Positions 11,101 to 23,300 of a DNA stretch of 64,000 bases are shown piece by piece. Both the position numbers and the translations under genes were made by a program. Source of the stretch: Pomacea canaliculata (lineage: Eukaryota > Mollusca > Gastropoda > Architaenioglossa > Ampullariidae); the NCBI RefSeq assembly GCF_003073045.1, contig NC_037598.1, positions 1-64,000 of the forward strand. Reading direction: 5' to 3'. The notes below the pieces were generated by a model. That model was not told the DNA's origin, searched no databases, and was given only the letters and a program-made list of their open reading frames with translations. Every line of letters begins with the position of its first letter. Positions within the stretch are counted from its first letter, which is position 1.

Positions 11101-12780
11101 TTTGCCTCAAAATCAAAACTGTGATATAAATTTATGGAAATACTACTTTTAAAGAAAGCGTCTGTTAAGTTCTGTTTAGTTTGTAAATTTCAATTTTAAA
11201 TATGCATGTCAGAATTATAGCTATAGAATCGATTTTCGATCTTCAAATCATGAGAAAAATGAACAAAATATGTCACATACGCAAGCATATTTAACGGCTA
11301 AGCGTGTCTGCTGGAATAAATGATTTAAACCACTTAAGCTCATTGCACGAGCACCCCTCTACAAGAGATTTCACTCTTTTTTTGTTTTTTTGTTTGAGAG
11401 TGCAGTGTGTAGTAATTAGAGTTAGTGTGAGATATTTAGTGGCTCATGATATTGTCACGGATCAGTCCGTGCCCATGTGTTTTAAAGTAAGTTTAATCCC
11501 TTCGCTGTTTGTAAATTGCAAGGGTAAATAACACGTATGAATGAGTGAGACTGGCAGCGAGAAAAGGGAGATCACTCTAGCGAAAAATATAGAAGAAGCA
11601 GACGGCATTGGCGGACATGAGAGTGGAGGGATGTTGTGTGAGTGTTAATGTGAGCGTAGATGCCAGAAGTGATTCCTTCCTTAGACAAGGTTTTTTTTAC
11701 ATCTGTGTGCGGGCGATTGTGGTCGGTAGCGCCCTTGTGATCGACGATTCGTCGACATCTAATCTTGTCTCCTTCGGTGAAGCACCCAGCAGTGTGTGGA
11801 CTGTGTGTACCGTGTGTACTATGTGTACTATGTGTACTGTGTTTTTCCATGCGTACCATGTGCACTGTGTGTACCGTGTGTACTGTGTGTTCTGTGTGTA
11901 CTGTGATTATTAACTACATGATAAGAATATAAGAATTGAGATTAAGACTGGAGGTTAGGATTAAGAATTAAGATTACGTCGAGTTATTTGAAGTGTAATT
12001 TATCGGGGAAGGCCCCGGATTGTAAACATTGTATGTACCAATACCTGCATTTCGCCGACAGAATATTGTGTTGAGGCGAATTATTATTTATGCATCATAT
12101 GTGTCTTGAAGTTTGTGAAGTCCTGAGCCATTCAGCAACTCATTAACATCTTGTAGACAGCCTCAGGCAATCGATGTTTTCTGTGTTGAAAAAACGCGTA
12201 CGGACCTCGTGTGTGTGTTACTCGTGAGAGAGAGAGAGAGCCGGCGTCCGTGACAGATATCTGGACTGGGGATAGATAATACGGGACACCTAGAAAACGA
12301 CCAAATTTTTCTATTCTGAAATTGTATTATTTTTTTGTAAATGTTTGAATACTCTCGATGATTAATAACTCTCTTTAATACATAAATTGCCTTGTGTTGT
12401 TCATTGGGGTTAAACGGGCTGGGGTCTTGATTCAATCAAAAGTGTAATTAGCAATTTAATGTAAGTGTGCATGTTCACGTATATTTGTATTTTAAAGGGA
12501 AGTGAATCTGCCAAGAAAGCAGTATAAGTCATGTGAATTGCTTCCCTTGGCTGCTACGCTGTGTGTTGCTGCCTCTATCTTACTGAGAAAAGAGAATGAG
12601 CAGGTTAAATGTTTTCTTAAGCTTCTTTTAGCATAAAAATGCATGACACTAAGAACTAATGCAGCATCAAAAGTTGTAACAGACAAACTCTTCATATCTT
12701 TATATCACAAACACTTTTACTGCCTTTTGTTTTAGAAACAAGCTTTTTTTCTTTATAGTCTTTAATGCCACTCTCGGAGA
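11101..12780. other. Spacer of the inverted repeat; no gene, one short-unit array
   Basis: Non-coding as far as I can see. At 11797-11908 a degenerate 9-bp array ('tgtgtactg' type) creates long open frames on both strands, which are artefacts of the repeat. A (ga)n run lies at 12227-12240. Confidence 0.5.
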
Positions 12781-12786
12781 TTTCAG

Positions 12787-12925
12787 CTTTTGTTTACTCA
12801 AACCTTAATATACCGACTCATGGGATGGTATAAAAGACTGATGGACCACAGGCGCAAATTCTCGATTTACCCATGTGAGAAGAGGAATAGACTGTTGATC
12901 ATTATTTATTTATTTATTTTACTTG
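12787..12925. repeat. Dispersed exon-like block shared (inverted) with 34870-35035
   Basis: The plus strand contains 'gactgatggaccacaggcgc' and nearby text matching the reverse complement of 34.87-35.04 kb. In the 35-kb copy the minus-strand frame reads through ...DDLRLMDHRRKPSIYPCDKL; here it is shifted and stopped. It may be a duplicated exon from an unknown gene or part of a repeat family. Confidence 0.4.
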
Positions 12926-13761
12926 ATTCTTGCATAGTTCAATCTTTGTAGTCTAACCGGCTCGTGTCAATGTAAGCATGAAACACTAAACCAGCTGCAC
13001 GCCATCTCGTAAATATAAAAATAAATAATAAACAAAAGCATGCATAAATACAAACTCATGCATGCGTACACATGCTCATCTTTATGTGAATAAATCTTTC
13101 AGTTTGGTTTTGATTTTGCACTTTTCTCCGACAAAAAATCTTTACTTAAATCTTTTGGACAAACCTTGAGCATTACAAACCAAACTAATAATATTGGACC
13201 TTGTTCTTTGCTTGCTCATTCTCCTTAGAAGTACAAAGCGTGAAAACTTTCTACTGCATCTCATATTTTATTTGCTAAATATCTAAAACCCCATGCATTG
13301 CTTAGTCAAAATAGTCAAAATAAATAAAGATTAATATCAAAAGATAGGCGGTACTTGGCTTAGTTAATTCATAAAAAAGACTGTTATTAGCTCAGCAATA
13401 AAGCAAAAGCCGGATCACATTAAATAAAAGAAATGAACCACACATCACACAAAGTTAGTTCTTTTTCAATTGAGTTTATTTCTCCGTGTTCAAGGCAACC
13501 TGGATCTTCTGTAAAAGAAAAACAGAAAACAAAAGACAAAGTTTGGGTTTTTGCTAAAGGATCAGTTCAATAAGTCTGAGCTAACACAAGCAGAAGAGGA
13601 GAAAATTAAAAGTCTTTTTCATTTTAACAAAGACTATCAAAGAAGGTATTGCACTAAATAAATAACTCTAACCCAAGGAAATAAAAGATAAAGAGAAAGT
13701 CTGTTTTAAGCTTTTTATTTGCGAATAAACTTCCCTTCCTTTTAGAGAGTTATACTCATTC

Positions 13762-13936
13762 CAGGGCTTCTGCTTACGCAAAATATTGCGTACAGTACGC
13801 ATTAAAAGTTCGGAGGACCCCTTCAATTTTCGTCAATGGGGTCCCCTTCAAATTTGGGCGAAGAACAGGGACCCCTTAAAATTCTGAAGAAGGGGTCCCT
13901 GGGACCCCAAAGAATTTAGCCTTAGCAGAAGCCCTG
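13762..13936 (+). mobile_element. 175-bp inverted-repeat element (MITE-like), copy 1
   Basis: It begins CAGGGCTTCTGCTTACG and ends CTTAGCAGAAGCCCTG, giving short terminal inverted repeats, with internal palindromic 'ggggtccc/ggacccc' motifs. A copy of exactly the same length lies at 59071-59245 in the opposite orientation. It is flanked by 'tcattc' on both sides. Confidence 0.8.
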
Positions 13937-13969
13937 TCATTCATTAGTAATCTACCAGTTATCTACCTC

Positions 13970-14590
13970 AACGAAACACCTCTGTCTATAACGAGTCAGT
14001 AATTATTAGGAAGTTCTGTGACTCAGAGGAGCATCAGTCTGTGACCAGATTAAAGTGTTAAGATGAACAGAGAAAATCAAACATCCGACTAGTCCGTGAT
14101 GTGTTTTATCTTGTCCTCACCTTGTCTGTTATACGATGTCTGATCAGGAAGTCATAGTGCTGAGGTAGACAGGGAATGTTTGCTTTTTAATTGTAAAACT
14201 ATTTCCTGTGTGATGAGTGCTACTGTGAAGTCCTAAACAAACATTGTTTTAATTCCTCGCTATCTCTTTGATCAACTAATTCTAAATACCGGATTCTCGT
14301 CCTAATCAACAGTCTTTCCCTTTCATGGTTAGTGAGTTAGTGCAAACTATTATTCAGAAATTAAATTTTGAAAAAAACCTTGATGGCTTGGCTGTATTTA
14401 TATTGAAAGTAGTGTAAGGATCAAGGAAGTGTCAATGTGCTCAGCATAACCAACATTCACATTCACACAAGCAATGACACCTAGAACAACGAACAAAGAA
14501 AGTACACAGAATACACAAAATACACAAAATACACAGAATACACAGAATACACAGAATACACATCCATAATAGCACTTTCTCATGCTCACT
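13970..14590 (+). repeat. Relic of the EB-gene 3' flank
   Basis: It matches the DNA downstream of gene C (44780-45360) and, inverted, the flanks of genes A and B: shared pieces include 'gactagtccgtgatgtgtt', a 'cagtaattatta' segment and a run of 'tacacaaaa/tacacagaa' repeats. No coding exon of the family accompanies it, and a 175-bp element sits just upstream. This implies that the family once extended to this side of the receptor gene. Confidence 0.55.
14499..14572. repeat. 9-bp tandem array (tacacaaaa/tacacagaa)
   Basis: About seven or eight copies of a 9-base unit. The minus-strand ORF rich in VFCVFC is simply this repeat translated. Confidence 0.85.
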
Positions 14591-14925
14591 CACTCCGCCT
14601 CACTCCAGGGATCTATTTTGTTCCAAAGAACTAAACTCTTTAAGATATAAAAATATGTTGGAAAGAAGGAACGGACCGAAAGAAATAAAGTCGACTAGAA
14701 AATGAAATGGACAGCACACTAGATAAGGAATGTGAACACAGACAGAAAGGGATAGTTAGGCTAAATCTTCGTATAATTTTATTAAAATTTTTGGAGAAGG
14801 CAAGAAAGCGATGTGGTATAAACTGTGATTACAAAGATGTCAGGAAGCTAACTATCGATACTGAAATAGGAACTGCCGAACAATTCCACTGGAAACTTTT
14901 TCTTCGTCTTTGTTCTAAACTACAG

Positions 14926-15010
14926 AAGAAGAGGAGAGGGTGTGGTGCCTTTCCAAAAGAACGACGGGACGTGTGAGCTGAGTTCAGGCCGCGACAGCAA
15001 CTGGCTGCAG
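14926..15010 (+). CDS. Exon-like piece (85 nt), arm 2 copy
   Basis: The acceptor 'aaactacag' and the donor CAG|gtaggc flank 85 bases that encode the same peptide as 10837-10921. Conservation of both splice sites in the two arms is the only argument for a former coding role. Confidence 0.3.
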
Positions 15011-15671
15011 GTAGGCGCTGCAAGTCACACCAGCCTGCCGGGTCCTCCCAGCACCTTGCTTGCCGACAATAGGTATAGTACAATACGCCGGGATTTAGTT
15101 TGTCGATAAAACATGTTTAAATTTAGTTCACAGCGGGGTAGAAGACACCATCTACAAACTATCCTTTGTTACTAGAATAGAAGATTGAACAAATCTTTGT
15201 AACTTTGTATTCTTTTCAAAAACAACTTTAATCGTTGCACACCTTTTGCACATAGATACATCCATCCTCCTCCGTGCCTTCCAGACACCTGCTGTGCGAC
15301 TGATCATGGATGTTTATGGTGAACCACCGTCAACCACCTTTTGACCGCGAAGTGACCTGTTTGAGTCTAGTGGTAATCCAGTTGTTTCCCCATTTTGTGC
15401 GACTAGATTAGAATAAACACATGCTATCAGTGTAGAAGTTTTATGTTTGTTGATGCCATCAGATCACTTATAGTCTAACAGTCAGTGAAACACCATGAAG
15501 CGGTCGCTTGGACCTCGAGCGCTGGATGCCGCTCTTAGCTTCGTAGGTAGCAGGGCTTGTAGCGCCTGCTTTGAGAGCTGTACAAAGTGGTGGCGCTCAT
15601 CTCTCTCCACTTCGGATTTTAGGGTTTACTCCCATTCGGTCCGTCAAGTAGACATGCTGTTAGGGGCGGTC

Positions 15672-15930
15672 CTTCGCTGCCCGTTCCGATCTGGCCGGGG
15701 GGTTGGGGGGGCTTGCCCCCCCCACCTCCGGATTATGAAACATTGTCATCATTTGGGAGCACAGGGATCCCGTGTCCCTTGTCCCTTCCGGCCAGTTCAG
15801 CCGTCCCGGTCTGGTCGGGGGGGGTTGGGGGGGGCTTGCCCCCCCCACTTCCGGAAATGAATTCCAATGTCATCAAACGGGAGTGCGGGGATCTAGTGTC
15901 CCCTGCTCCCTTCCGGCCGGTCCAGCGCGG
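15672..15930. repeat. Tandem GC-rich units with G7-9/C7-9 hairpins
   Basis: Two-plus units of about 125 bases share 'ggtctgg(t/c)cgggggg', 'ggggggcttgcccccc' and 'cttccggcc'. The 'gggggg-ctt-gcccccc' core is self-complementary and should form a stable hairpin. The long open frames across this region follow from base composition. Confidence 0.75.
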
Positions 15931-16207
15931 TAGGGCCGCTCATTTCCACCCCTTCCAGTCATGCGGGGTATGGGGACTACACATCTACACCACCTGCGTC
16001 ATTGATGTATAGTTAGTCCTTTGGTGGCGAAGTACAGGGACTAGCACCCCCTGGACTTGGGTGGTTGGTAGGTGTCCGAGGCCTTTGAGGAATTAACCAA
16101 TATTACTACATATACTCCTACCCTGTTGACTGTTAATATGTGCTCGTATGGTTAGGATATGCCAATTTTCGGCATACCCGAATACCCGGTTTCCCAGCTT
16201 GTACGCG

Positions 16208-16264
16208 CAGTGACCGTCGCGAGACGGACCGCACGCCCATGCCTGAGATCCAACTACGAGCTTT
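16208..16264 (-). rRNA. 18S rRNA-derived fragment (57 nt)
   Basis: On the minus strand the segment begins 'aaagctcgtagttggatct', the highly conserved 18S sequence just after the V4-proximal universal region, and continues with 'caggc...gtgcggtccg' and a 'tcgcgacggtcactg' segment as in molluscan 18S. Similarity stops after about 57 bases. It cannot be a functional rRNA; it is a captured fragment inside the inserted element. Confidence 0.7.
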
Positions 16265-16795
16265 ATGCGTTTTATGTTTGTTGATGCCATCAGATCACTT
16301 ATAGTCTAACAGTCACTAGCAGTTGATTTACGAACTTTAAACTAAATACCCGCTTTAATATCACAGATTAAACAGGGTATCGGAATCTCGGCGTGAGCAC
16401 AGAGCTACCTATTGGCGAATCCTGTAAAACAAGTTAATGGGTCAGAAACAAATAATGTACACTCGTGGTATTTCCACAGAGGGAGAGAGAGAGGAAAACA
16501 CAAGTATTGATATCATGTCTGGACACATAAAGCGTATGAACGAAGACTAGGATAGGGGAGGTAGTCAAGTCGTATCCCCCAAAGTTTTTCAGTTACAAAA
16601 CTTCCCCAGAAGTCTGTATTTTTGGAAGTTCTGCAGAGATCATCCCTGCGCATGTCTTCTCCTCTTTCACAGCGCCCTCACACAGCGACACGACCTCTTT
16701 ATCGACTAGTTTCCGCTTTACCTGAGTTAACGGACACGTCATGACCCAGATAGAGCTTTGTGCTGGGTACATCCATTGACAAATTAACAAACCAT

Positions 16796-18037
16796 TATAA
16801 ACGAGTAATTTCTAAATTTCTAAATCTCCATATTTACATAGATTATTAAAACTGACTGAGAATGTTGCCTAGAATCGAAATATTTAGTTGTTTTCCATAA
16901 AATAATTCTATAATAAGCATTCCAATCAACTTTTTAAATTTTGCATCTGAAGATTATTAGGTATGTTCTGCTAAAGTTATGTTTCTTGTTAGGAAGGACT
17001 TTCTAACGACAAAACAAAAGATTAGTAACATTTCTCATCTGAAGACTTTAATTATGTTCTCACGAATTCTATTCTCTTTAGGTGTTCTTGCATTTCGGAA
17101 AAGTCAGCCACAGCCATTGTCATCAGTCGACCGGAGGTCAAGTCACTGGTCTTGTTGGACGAGTAGGAGTGTGGAATACTGTTCAGTCTAACAGACCAGA
17201 AGATGAAGAACTATCAAACGACAATCAGCTGGAAAATGGTACCGTTAAAAATGTTATCTGCTTAAAGATCGCCACAGTCACCTCCAGACAACTTGCTCCT
17301 TCTCATGGCATCACCGTGTGTGTGTCTCTGTGTTCGTGCATGCAAAGGGATTTCAGCAAAAATGCAAAAAGAAAATAAATAAATAAAAAATAAAAATAAA
17401 TTTCTGTGCACAATGACTGAGTTGACGGCAGCACTGATCTGTAGGTGCACGCCCCACTGTGTGTACAGGTGTTTGTACATCGCTCTGTGTGAATAACGGT
17501 CACACGCTGCACGCTGCTCATGCGCTTCCTGATAATTGCACGACACACACATGAACACTTGTGAAATACTCATTAAAGCTTTGACAAAATAAAACAATAT
17601 TTCTTGTAAAAAAAAGTAATGAACATTTTTTTTCTTTTTCTCTCTCTTTCATGCACTCTGTGTGTGTGTGTGTGTGTGTTCCTTCAGTCTACATACGTAA
17701 GTACGTGTGATTTCCTGTCAGTGACTGATCACGTGCTGTGCGATACAGTAAATGTAATTTTAACATGCGTGTGTCTGTGTGTGCACAGCCCTGCAATATA
17801 CGCTCTCATTCTTAAACTCGACTTACCTTATGTGCTTTATTTTCTCAATGAAAATTCTTTTTTAACGAAAACAGTTGTCTTTAAGGTTTTTAGAACAAAG
17901 TTTTCTAGCTAGCGAAAAAAAAAAAATTACAGAAAGCTATATTGAACAAAGGGTTTCCTGTAGGCGTGGCAGTAGGTAAGTGTATTTAAATCAGCTTCAC
18001 AGACCAGTAGCCCACACGCAGCCACTCAGTCACAGAA
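16796..18037. other. Upstream region of the receptor gene
   Basis: No supported gene. (tg)n runs lie near 17662-17680, and an A-rich stretch near 17375-17405. A TATA-like 'tatttaaat' at about 17981-17989 sits some 50 bases before the receptor start codon and is the only promoter-like signal I can point to. Confidence 0.4.
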
Positions 18038-18878
18038 ATGTTTTCCACTGTTGAGAGGTTTGTTGCACTGACGAGTGTTTCTAGTTCTCAACTGACAGGC
18101 GCCGACACAACGCTGCTTCTCTTAGGGTTAGTGCTTCACACACTGTCCACTCAAACATTTGTTTCTTCTAACTCAGCGACATTAGCAAACACTTCGGACA
18201 CAGAGAACCACTCGCGACAGTTTGATAATGAATACTTGTTATCTTCTCTGTCTCTCGTCAGACGCGATGTTTCTACTAGTCACGTGACAGTGTCTACACC
18301 TGACGTCACGTCTGACACTAAACAGTTAGACAGGAGACTTACAACGTCTACACTATCAGCTGTTGTCACTAGGGAGAATGTGTTAATGAAAGAAAATAAC
18401 AATACAAGTGTAAACATGTCTTTACGAAATGACACCTATCGTTCCGTTCTTATTTCTCTAAACTACATCACAAACTGTTTGAAGAAAAGATCAGCAGGCG
18501 AATTCAAAGTAACTGACATGAAGATAACAATTAATGTCTCCGATTTTATTCCGAAAGGATCTTGTAAAATAAAGGTATCCCTACCTGTTGACCACATGGC
18601 TCGTGTTCAGGTAACTAAGAACGCATCGTGTGAGGATCTTCAGATTGAGTTGCAGGACGTTCAAGAAGATTTCCTGTTAGTCGAGGAGATGGAAGATGTT
18701 TATTCAAGCTACATATGTAAGGATTATGTAGATGCCTTCTCCTTTAGCAATAAAATCCTGGTTTCAATGGAGTCATTAACTATTAAAAAAATGTCAATTT
18801 CAATATATATCAAAATATCCGCAGTTCATATTCAACAGAGACCTCAGCTGGAAGTCATCTATACGACACACAACTCTG
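18038..18878 (+). CDS. Receptor exon 1: N-terminus and first CUB-like half
   Basis: The start is the first ATG of the frame and lies after the TATA-like signal. Residues 25-44 (TLLLLGLVLHTLSTQTFVSS) are hydrophobic and probably the signal peptide, although the preceding stretch is long for one. Residues 45-170 are rich in Ser, Thr and Asn with several N-glycosylation sequons. Residues 170-280 contain paired cysteines and alternating hydrophobic strands, possibly a divergent CUB/beta-sandwich domain. The exon ends TCT G|gtacgt, phase 1. Confidence 0.75.
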
Positions 18879-20350
18879 GTACGTAAAACATTATTTTTTG
18901 TTGTTTTTTTTTTTGTTTGAGTAAGTAAATAAAACACTGTACTATATTTGTTAACAACCGAGACATGAAATAGCTAAATTAGTACAACAAATGCCGAAGC
19001 ATATATGCAAATAATAAACTACACACTAAACAGCCGCCATCACGCCCGTTTAATTGTGACTAACAAATAATCATCAAAGACAATAAATTAAATGCTTCAC
19101 AGTCAGTGCTGTAATGTGGCAACCAAATGTCATGTAGACATCAAATCGCTAACAACTAAATGTCCAGACTAAAGCTGACCACGTTAAGAACAGACGGGCT
19201 TTGAACTTTAGGGAAGCAGTCTGCAGGGTGGCCGACCTTCAATAACAGGAGCTGGGTACTTCAGGTGTCTACTGTCGCAGGCTGATTAGTTGGCTGACAC
19301 GTCTATAGCTTCCCTTCATTTCCATCGTCCTTATCTTGGAGACCTAAGCTTTTGTTAGTATAATAACAATAATTACAACAATAATAATAAGTCCAACATT
19401 TTTATTACAAAACGTGCCATTTGTATTCCTTTCAATCACACTCCTAAGGACAGTTATTTCGTGGGATGGAGGATATAACAACTCTTCTGATGACCGATAA
19501 AAGACAAACAAAGACAACGCAGAGAAGAATCGCATATCAACAGCTCAAAGTCTCGTGCTTCTGTCGTGTAAGATGAGGAGGGAAGGAGCATTAAACGGAA
19601 AATAAGGGGAGTTGAAGAAGGACTGGCATTGTGTGGATGTTTATCAGGAGCGAGACAAAAGGGCAGCTTTAAACAGAGATGAGGAGGCTGTTGACAAGCT
19701 GACATTTTCAATATTTGTGATGAGAGGAAGTAAAACATCTAACTGACGAGTTGTTGGCTTGGTTTTGAGTGTAATCGCCTTTACAATGGCTTCAGAGACT
19801 GGTCAAAACTTGAGGAGCATCCCGAGAAAACATCATGTTATTATTCGGTGTCACGGACGCGGCTCTCACCAGAGCAACACACACAACACGTCCACGCTCA
19901 TTTTTTCACACACCAGACAAACATCTGCCCATGGGCTGCTCGTCTATTTACTGACAGAGGTCTAGTGTGTTGCTTATCACACTAGCCGTCCTAATCCACT
20001 GGTCAACACAAATAATAACAGTTTTACGCAGCAACAAGCTATCACACTCATATCTTCACTAAATCATAAGGCATACATCATAATCATAACTGTAGTAAAC
20101 CATCCAGATATGGCATGAAATCTATGAATGTAAAACTCAAATAAACTACTGGACACAGCCAGCAAGAAAACACAGTCCAGTGTCTAGAATACTCAGGGTG
20201 CACATCAAACCACGCTAGAACCTACAATACTCAGGGTGCACAGCTCCGCTACTAAATCCCACTCTGGCTGTGTAGGATGAAGGGTTGGGGGGGGGAGGTT
20301 CCTCTACTCGACCACCATCCTTCTAGTTGCGCTGCTGCCGTCCTGTTGGT

Positions 20351-20382
<32 letters not shown>

Positions 20383-23300
20383 GCCGACTCCCGCTGTCAA
20401 ACCTATAGCCGTCTCGAGCCCGGTGCCTCACTCCCCGCTCACTTTATACAATCGCAGAGCTTCTTGGAGACTGTGCAGCGTCTCCGGTCCCACTCGTTTC
20501 TTGAAGGCCGTGCAGAGCCTCACCTCGGTAGTCCACAATAAACAATAGTGGTGTCACACCTCGCTCCTGCAAGCAACTTCCAAACGGCCTCTTCACCTTT
20601 ACACACTGTCTGTGTTAATCCAAACCGCCCCCCTTTTGGCTTTCAACCGTCGTCTATATACACTCCATGTGTCACACTCCACACTGGGTGAGCACTTCAT
20701 GCCTCACACGTGAGGTCCAAAACTCACGTGGTGTCCAGAATTCACGTGGCTCACGATTTTTACATGGCAGGGGGGCAACACACAGGGCTGGCTACGTCAC
20801 CCCCATCCCCCCCTATCCCTTTACCGTCTGATTCGGCGACATCATATCTAAAGATTATCTTGTATCTGCGATCTCGTGAAGAAATAATCATTAAAACCTT
20901 GTGGTATCTGTGAAGACGAGTAAGTAGTGAACACTTCTACTTCCATATACAGCTCGCACACACACACACGCACACTCTACTCACACAGAAACCATTTTTC
21001 ATTTGCCCCTCTGTCTTTCATCTTACACCCTACACCTACACACCTACACACACATTATTATACCCCAGCCTGCTTTACATTTATATGATTAACACTGAAA
21101 GATATCTTTCCAGTTGAAATTCCTGTTTAAACTGTCCATGGGGTGACACGTGGGTGTAGCGGGCACAATGGTCGCCAGAATCACCATTTAACACAAACAA
21201 GGACACCGTGGAGCACAATTCAATTAAAAGACGAAAAAAAAAAAGTTTTCTTTTGTGTCTTTTGAATGTCTTTGATTTTCGTTGCTTGATTTTGTTGCTA
21301 GAGAGTGTGAGACAGAGTAATAGAGAGAGTGAGAGAGAAAGGTAGAGTTTGTGTGCTTACCGGAATATATGTTTTACTCATTAAAGGCTATGTTCGAACA
21401 CCCAACTGGAACGGGTCAATTCCTACAAGCATGGACAGCTGGACAAAGATTCTTATCCCCAATCACCATATGGTAATGGTTAGTTTTCAAAAAAAAGATA
21501 TGACTGAAACTGATGAATGCGAACGAGAGAAACTCTCTCTGTACAGTGAAGAACCTCTCGATACACATTTGATCTTAAGGACATGTGACAGCAGACAGCC
21601 ACCTGTTTCTCTCTACAATGTCAGCAAGCTGCACATTCACTTCCGGTCTGTGAGATTATCTCCAGAGACAGGATTTCGACTTTTTTTCTCTTTTCACACC
21701 CTCTCCGCTCTTCCCCAACAACTGAGTGACGGCAGGTGGAACTGCTCTGTGCCGCACTGGCCCGACTTCCGCCTGCACTTCCCGTGTAACCTGGTGTCCG
21801 ACTGCGTGGGCAACGAGGACGAAGAGGACTGTCCTTACACCGGTCACGTGTGTGGTCCAGGCTTCCTGTCAGCTAACGTCACGTGTCTACAGTTTGTAAA
21901 GCCATTCCAGGATGTATCGTGGGAGACAGCTGCGGAAACCTGCAAGTCTCGAGGTCTGGTGCTGATGACAGCGAACACACCTGCAGAATGGGAGGCAACT
22001 CGAGATCTTCTGCGGCGGTATTTTCCTAACTCCGAGTTTGTGCTTTATAGGGTACGGCCGCCTTCCTCGTCATTGTCATACATGTAAGCTATTGTAGCTG
22101 TAACATTTCTCTTTCCATCTGCTACTAAAATAATCCCTGGTATCTACTGTTTAAATAAACTCTGTGTCCCGAAGGCTTATCTTGATTAAGTGGTTATTCA
22201 GAAAACGATACTCGTCCTTGAAGACCATCAAACCAATTGGTCTTACTTTCTAGAAGGAAAACTCGTAATCCTTGCTGAAATATCTCACAAGAAAAACTAG
22301 TAAAAACTTTAAGCCGTTTTTTTGATTACTATTCTTATTGACTAATTACACAGTCTTCTCTTCTGTTTCTTTAATATGAATTATTATAAGTCAGCATGTT
22401 CCATAAAAGACATCCTATTATCAAAACTAAATAACAATAATAAATTAGATTTTGATGCTTGGTTTAGTTTTAAGGGTAAAAAAGAAAGTAAACGTTCAGT
22501 CTGGAAGACAAGTAATCACATTATTTTCTTTCCTCTCTTGTTAGGTACAGACAGTTGTGGATAGGAGTGGATGGAATAGCAAATTATCTGCAACAACTGG
22601 ATACTAGGTTACAACACGATGATTGCCTGGGCATCAGTATTTACTCAGACTATCACTATGGCCCAAGTGTCGCAGAATGCAATTATAACTATTGGTCATG
22701 GTTCGCCTGCAAGTTTCCCGTTAGTCCCGATGACACTTTACCACAGATGCCGGTGTTGCTCACAGCCAACTGGTCAGTGGACGTCTTGCAGTGTCCGTCA
22801 CTCCACTACACACACACTTTCCTCGCTTGTGATGTCAAGAGTGAGTGCTGGGCGGACAAGTACGACAACTCTAAGACATGTAGTACTCCTGTGACGTCAC
22901 GTCCTCCTTTGTTCTCGTGTATCAACGAGATTCAACGTGTGCCCTACTCCCTTGTCTGCGATCATCGGTCTCACTGCTCCGATGACAGCGACGAGAAGTT
23001 CTGCATCTTTCCTTCTTGTCCTCGGAAAAAGGACTTTTTTGAGTGTGACAACAAACAGGTAAACAGTTGAGTGTGGGGGTGACGTTGTCTTTTTTCTCAA
23101 CTAGTAGTATGGTGTGTTGGGACAAATATATTTAAACGTTATTTACATCATGGTTTATGTTTAAGTTAAATGATAAACAAGTAAATAAAGAGATATAATT
23201 GCAACGAGCATGATCCCAATATCACACGGATAATTTACTTCCGTTGTGCATGTCCATAGCTACATAAAAACTATTCTTAAGTTTTCTTTGTCAGGGCCAA

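Larger units (their letters stand above)
15438..16315. mobile_element. Insertion bounded by 47-bp perfect direct repeats
   Basis: An identical 47-base sequence beginning 'gttttatgtttgttgatgcc' occurs at 15438-15484 and 16269-16315, 831 bases apart. Arm 1 has one shorter version of it (near 10375-10395, inverted) and no intervening DNA, so 831 bases were added to arm 2. The insert is more GC-rich than its surroundings. It contains two G-run/C-run hairpins (near 15695-15730 and 15815-15850) and an 18S rRNA-like segment. No transposase or reverse transcriptase is visible. Confidence 0.7.
14760..16795. repeat. Inverted repeat, arm 2
   Basis: Reverse-complement partner of 9805-11100, longer because of an 831-bp insertion. 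The minus-strand frame at 16771-16593 is the partner of the 9829 exon-like piece. Its upstream 'AG' acceptor is changed ('caatgg' instead of 'attatag'), suggesting decay of this copy. Confidence 0.85.

Noticed and set aside
11572..11913. VCTVCTMCTMCTV and HSTHSTHGTHS proteins
   Set aside because: Translations of a 9-bp degenerate array.
15495..16012. Overlapping proline/glycine-rich frames of up to 121 codons
   Set aside because: They lie in the GC-rich tandem units of the inserted element, in several frames on both strands, without codon or domain support.
20200..21180. Possible LTR retrotransposon remnant in receptor intron 1
   Set aside because: GC shift and a primer-site-like motif near 21170, but I could not find paired long terminal repeats or any pol sequence.
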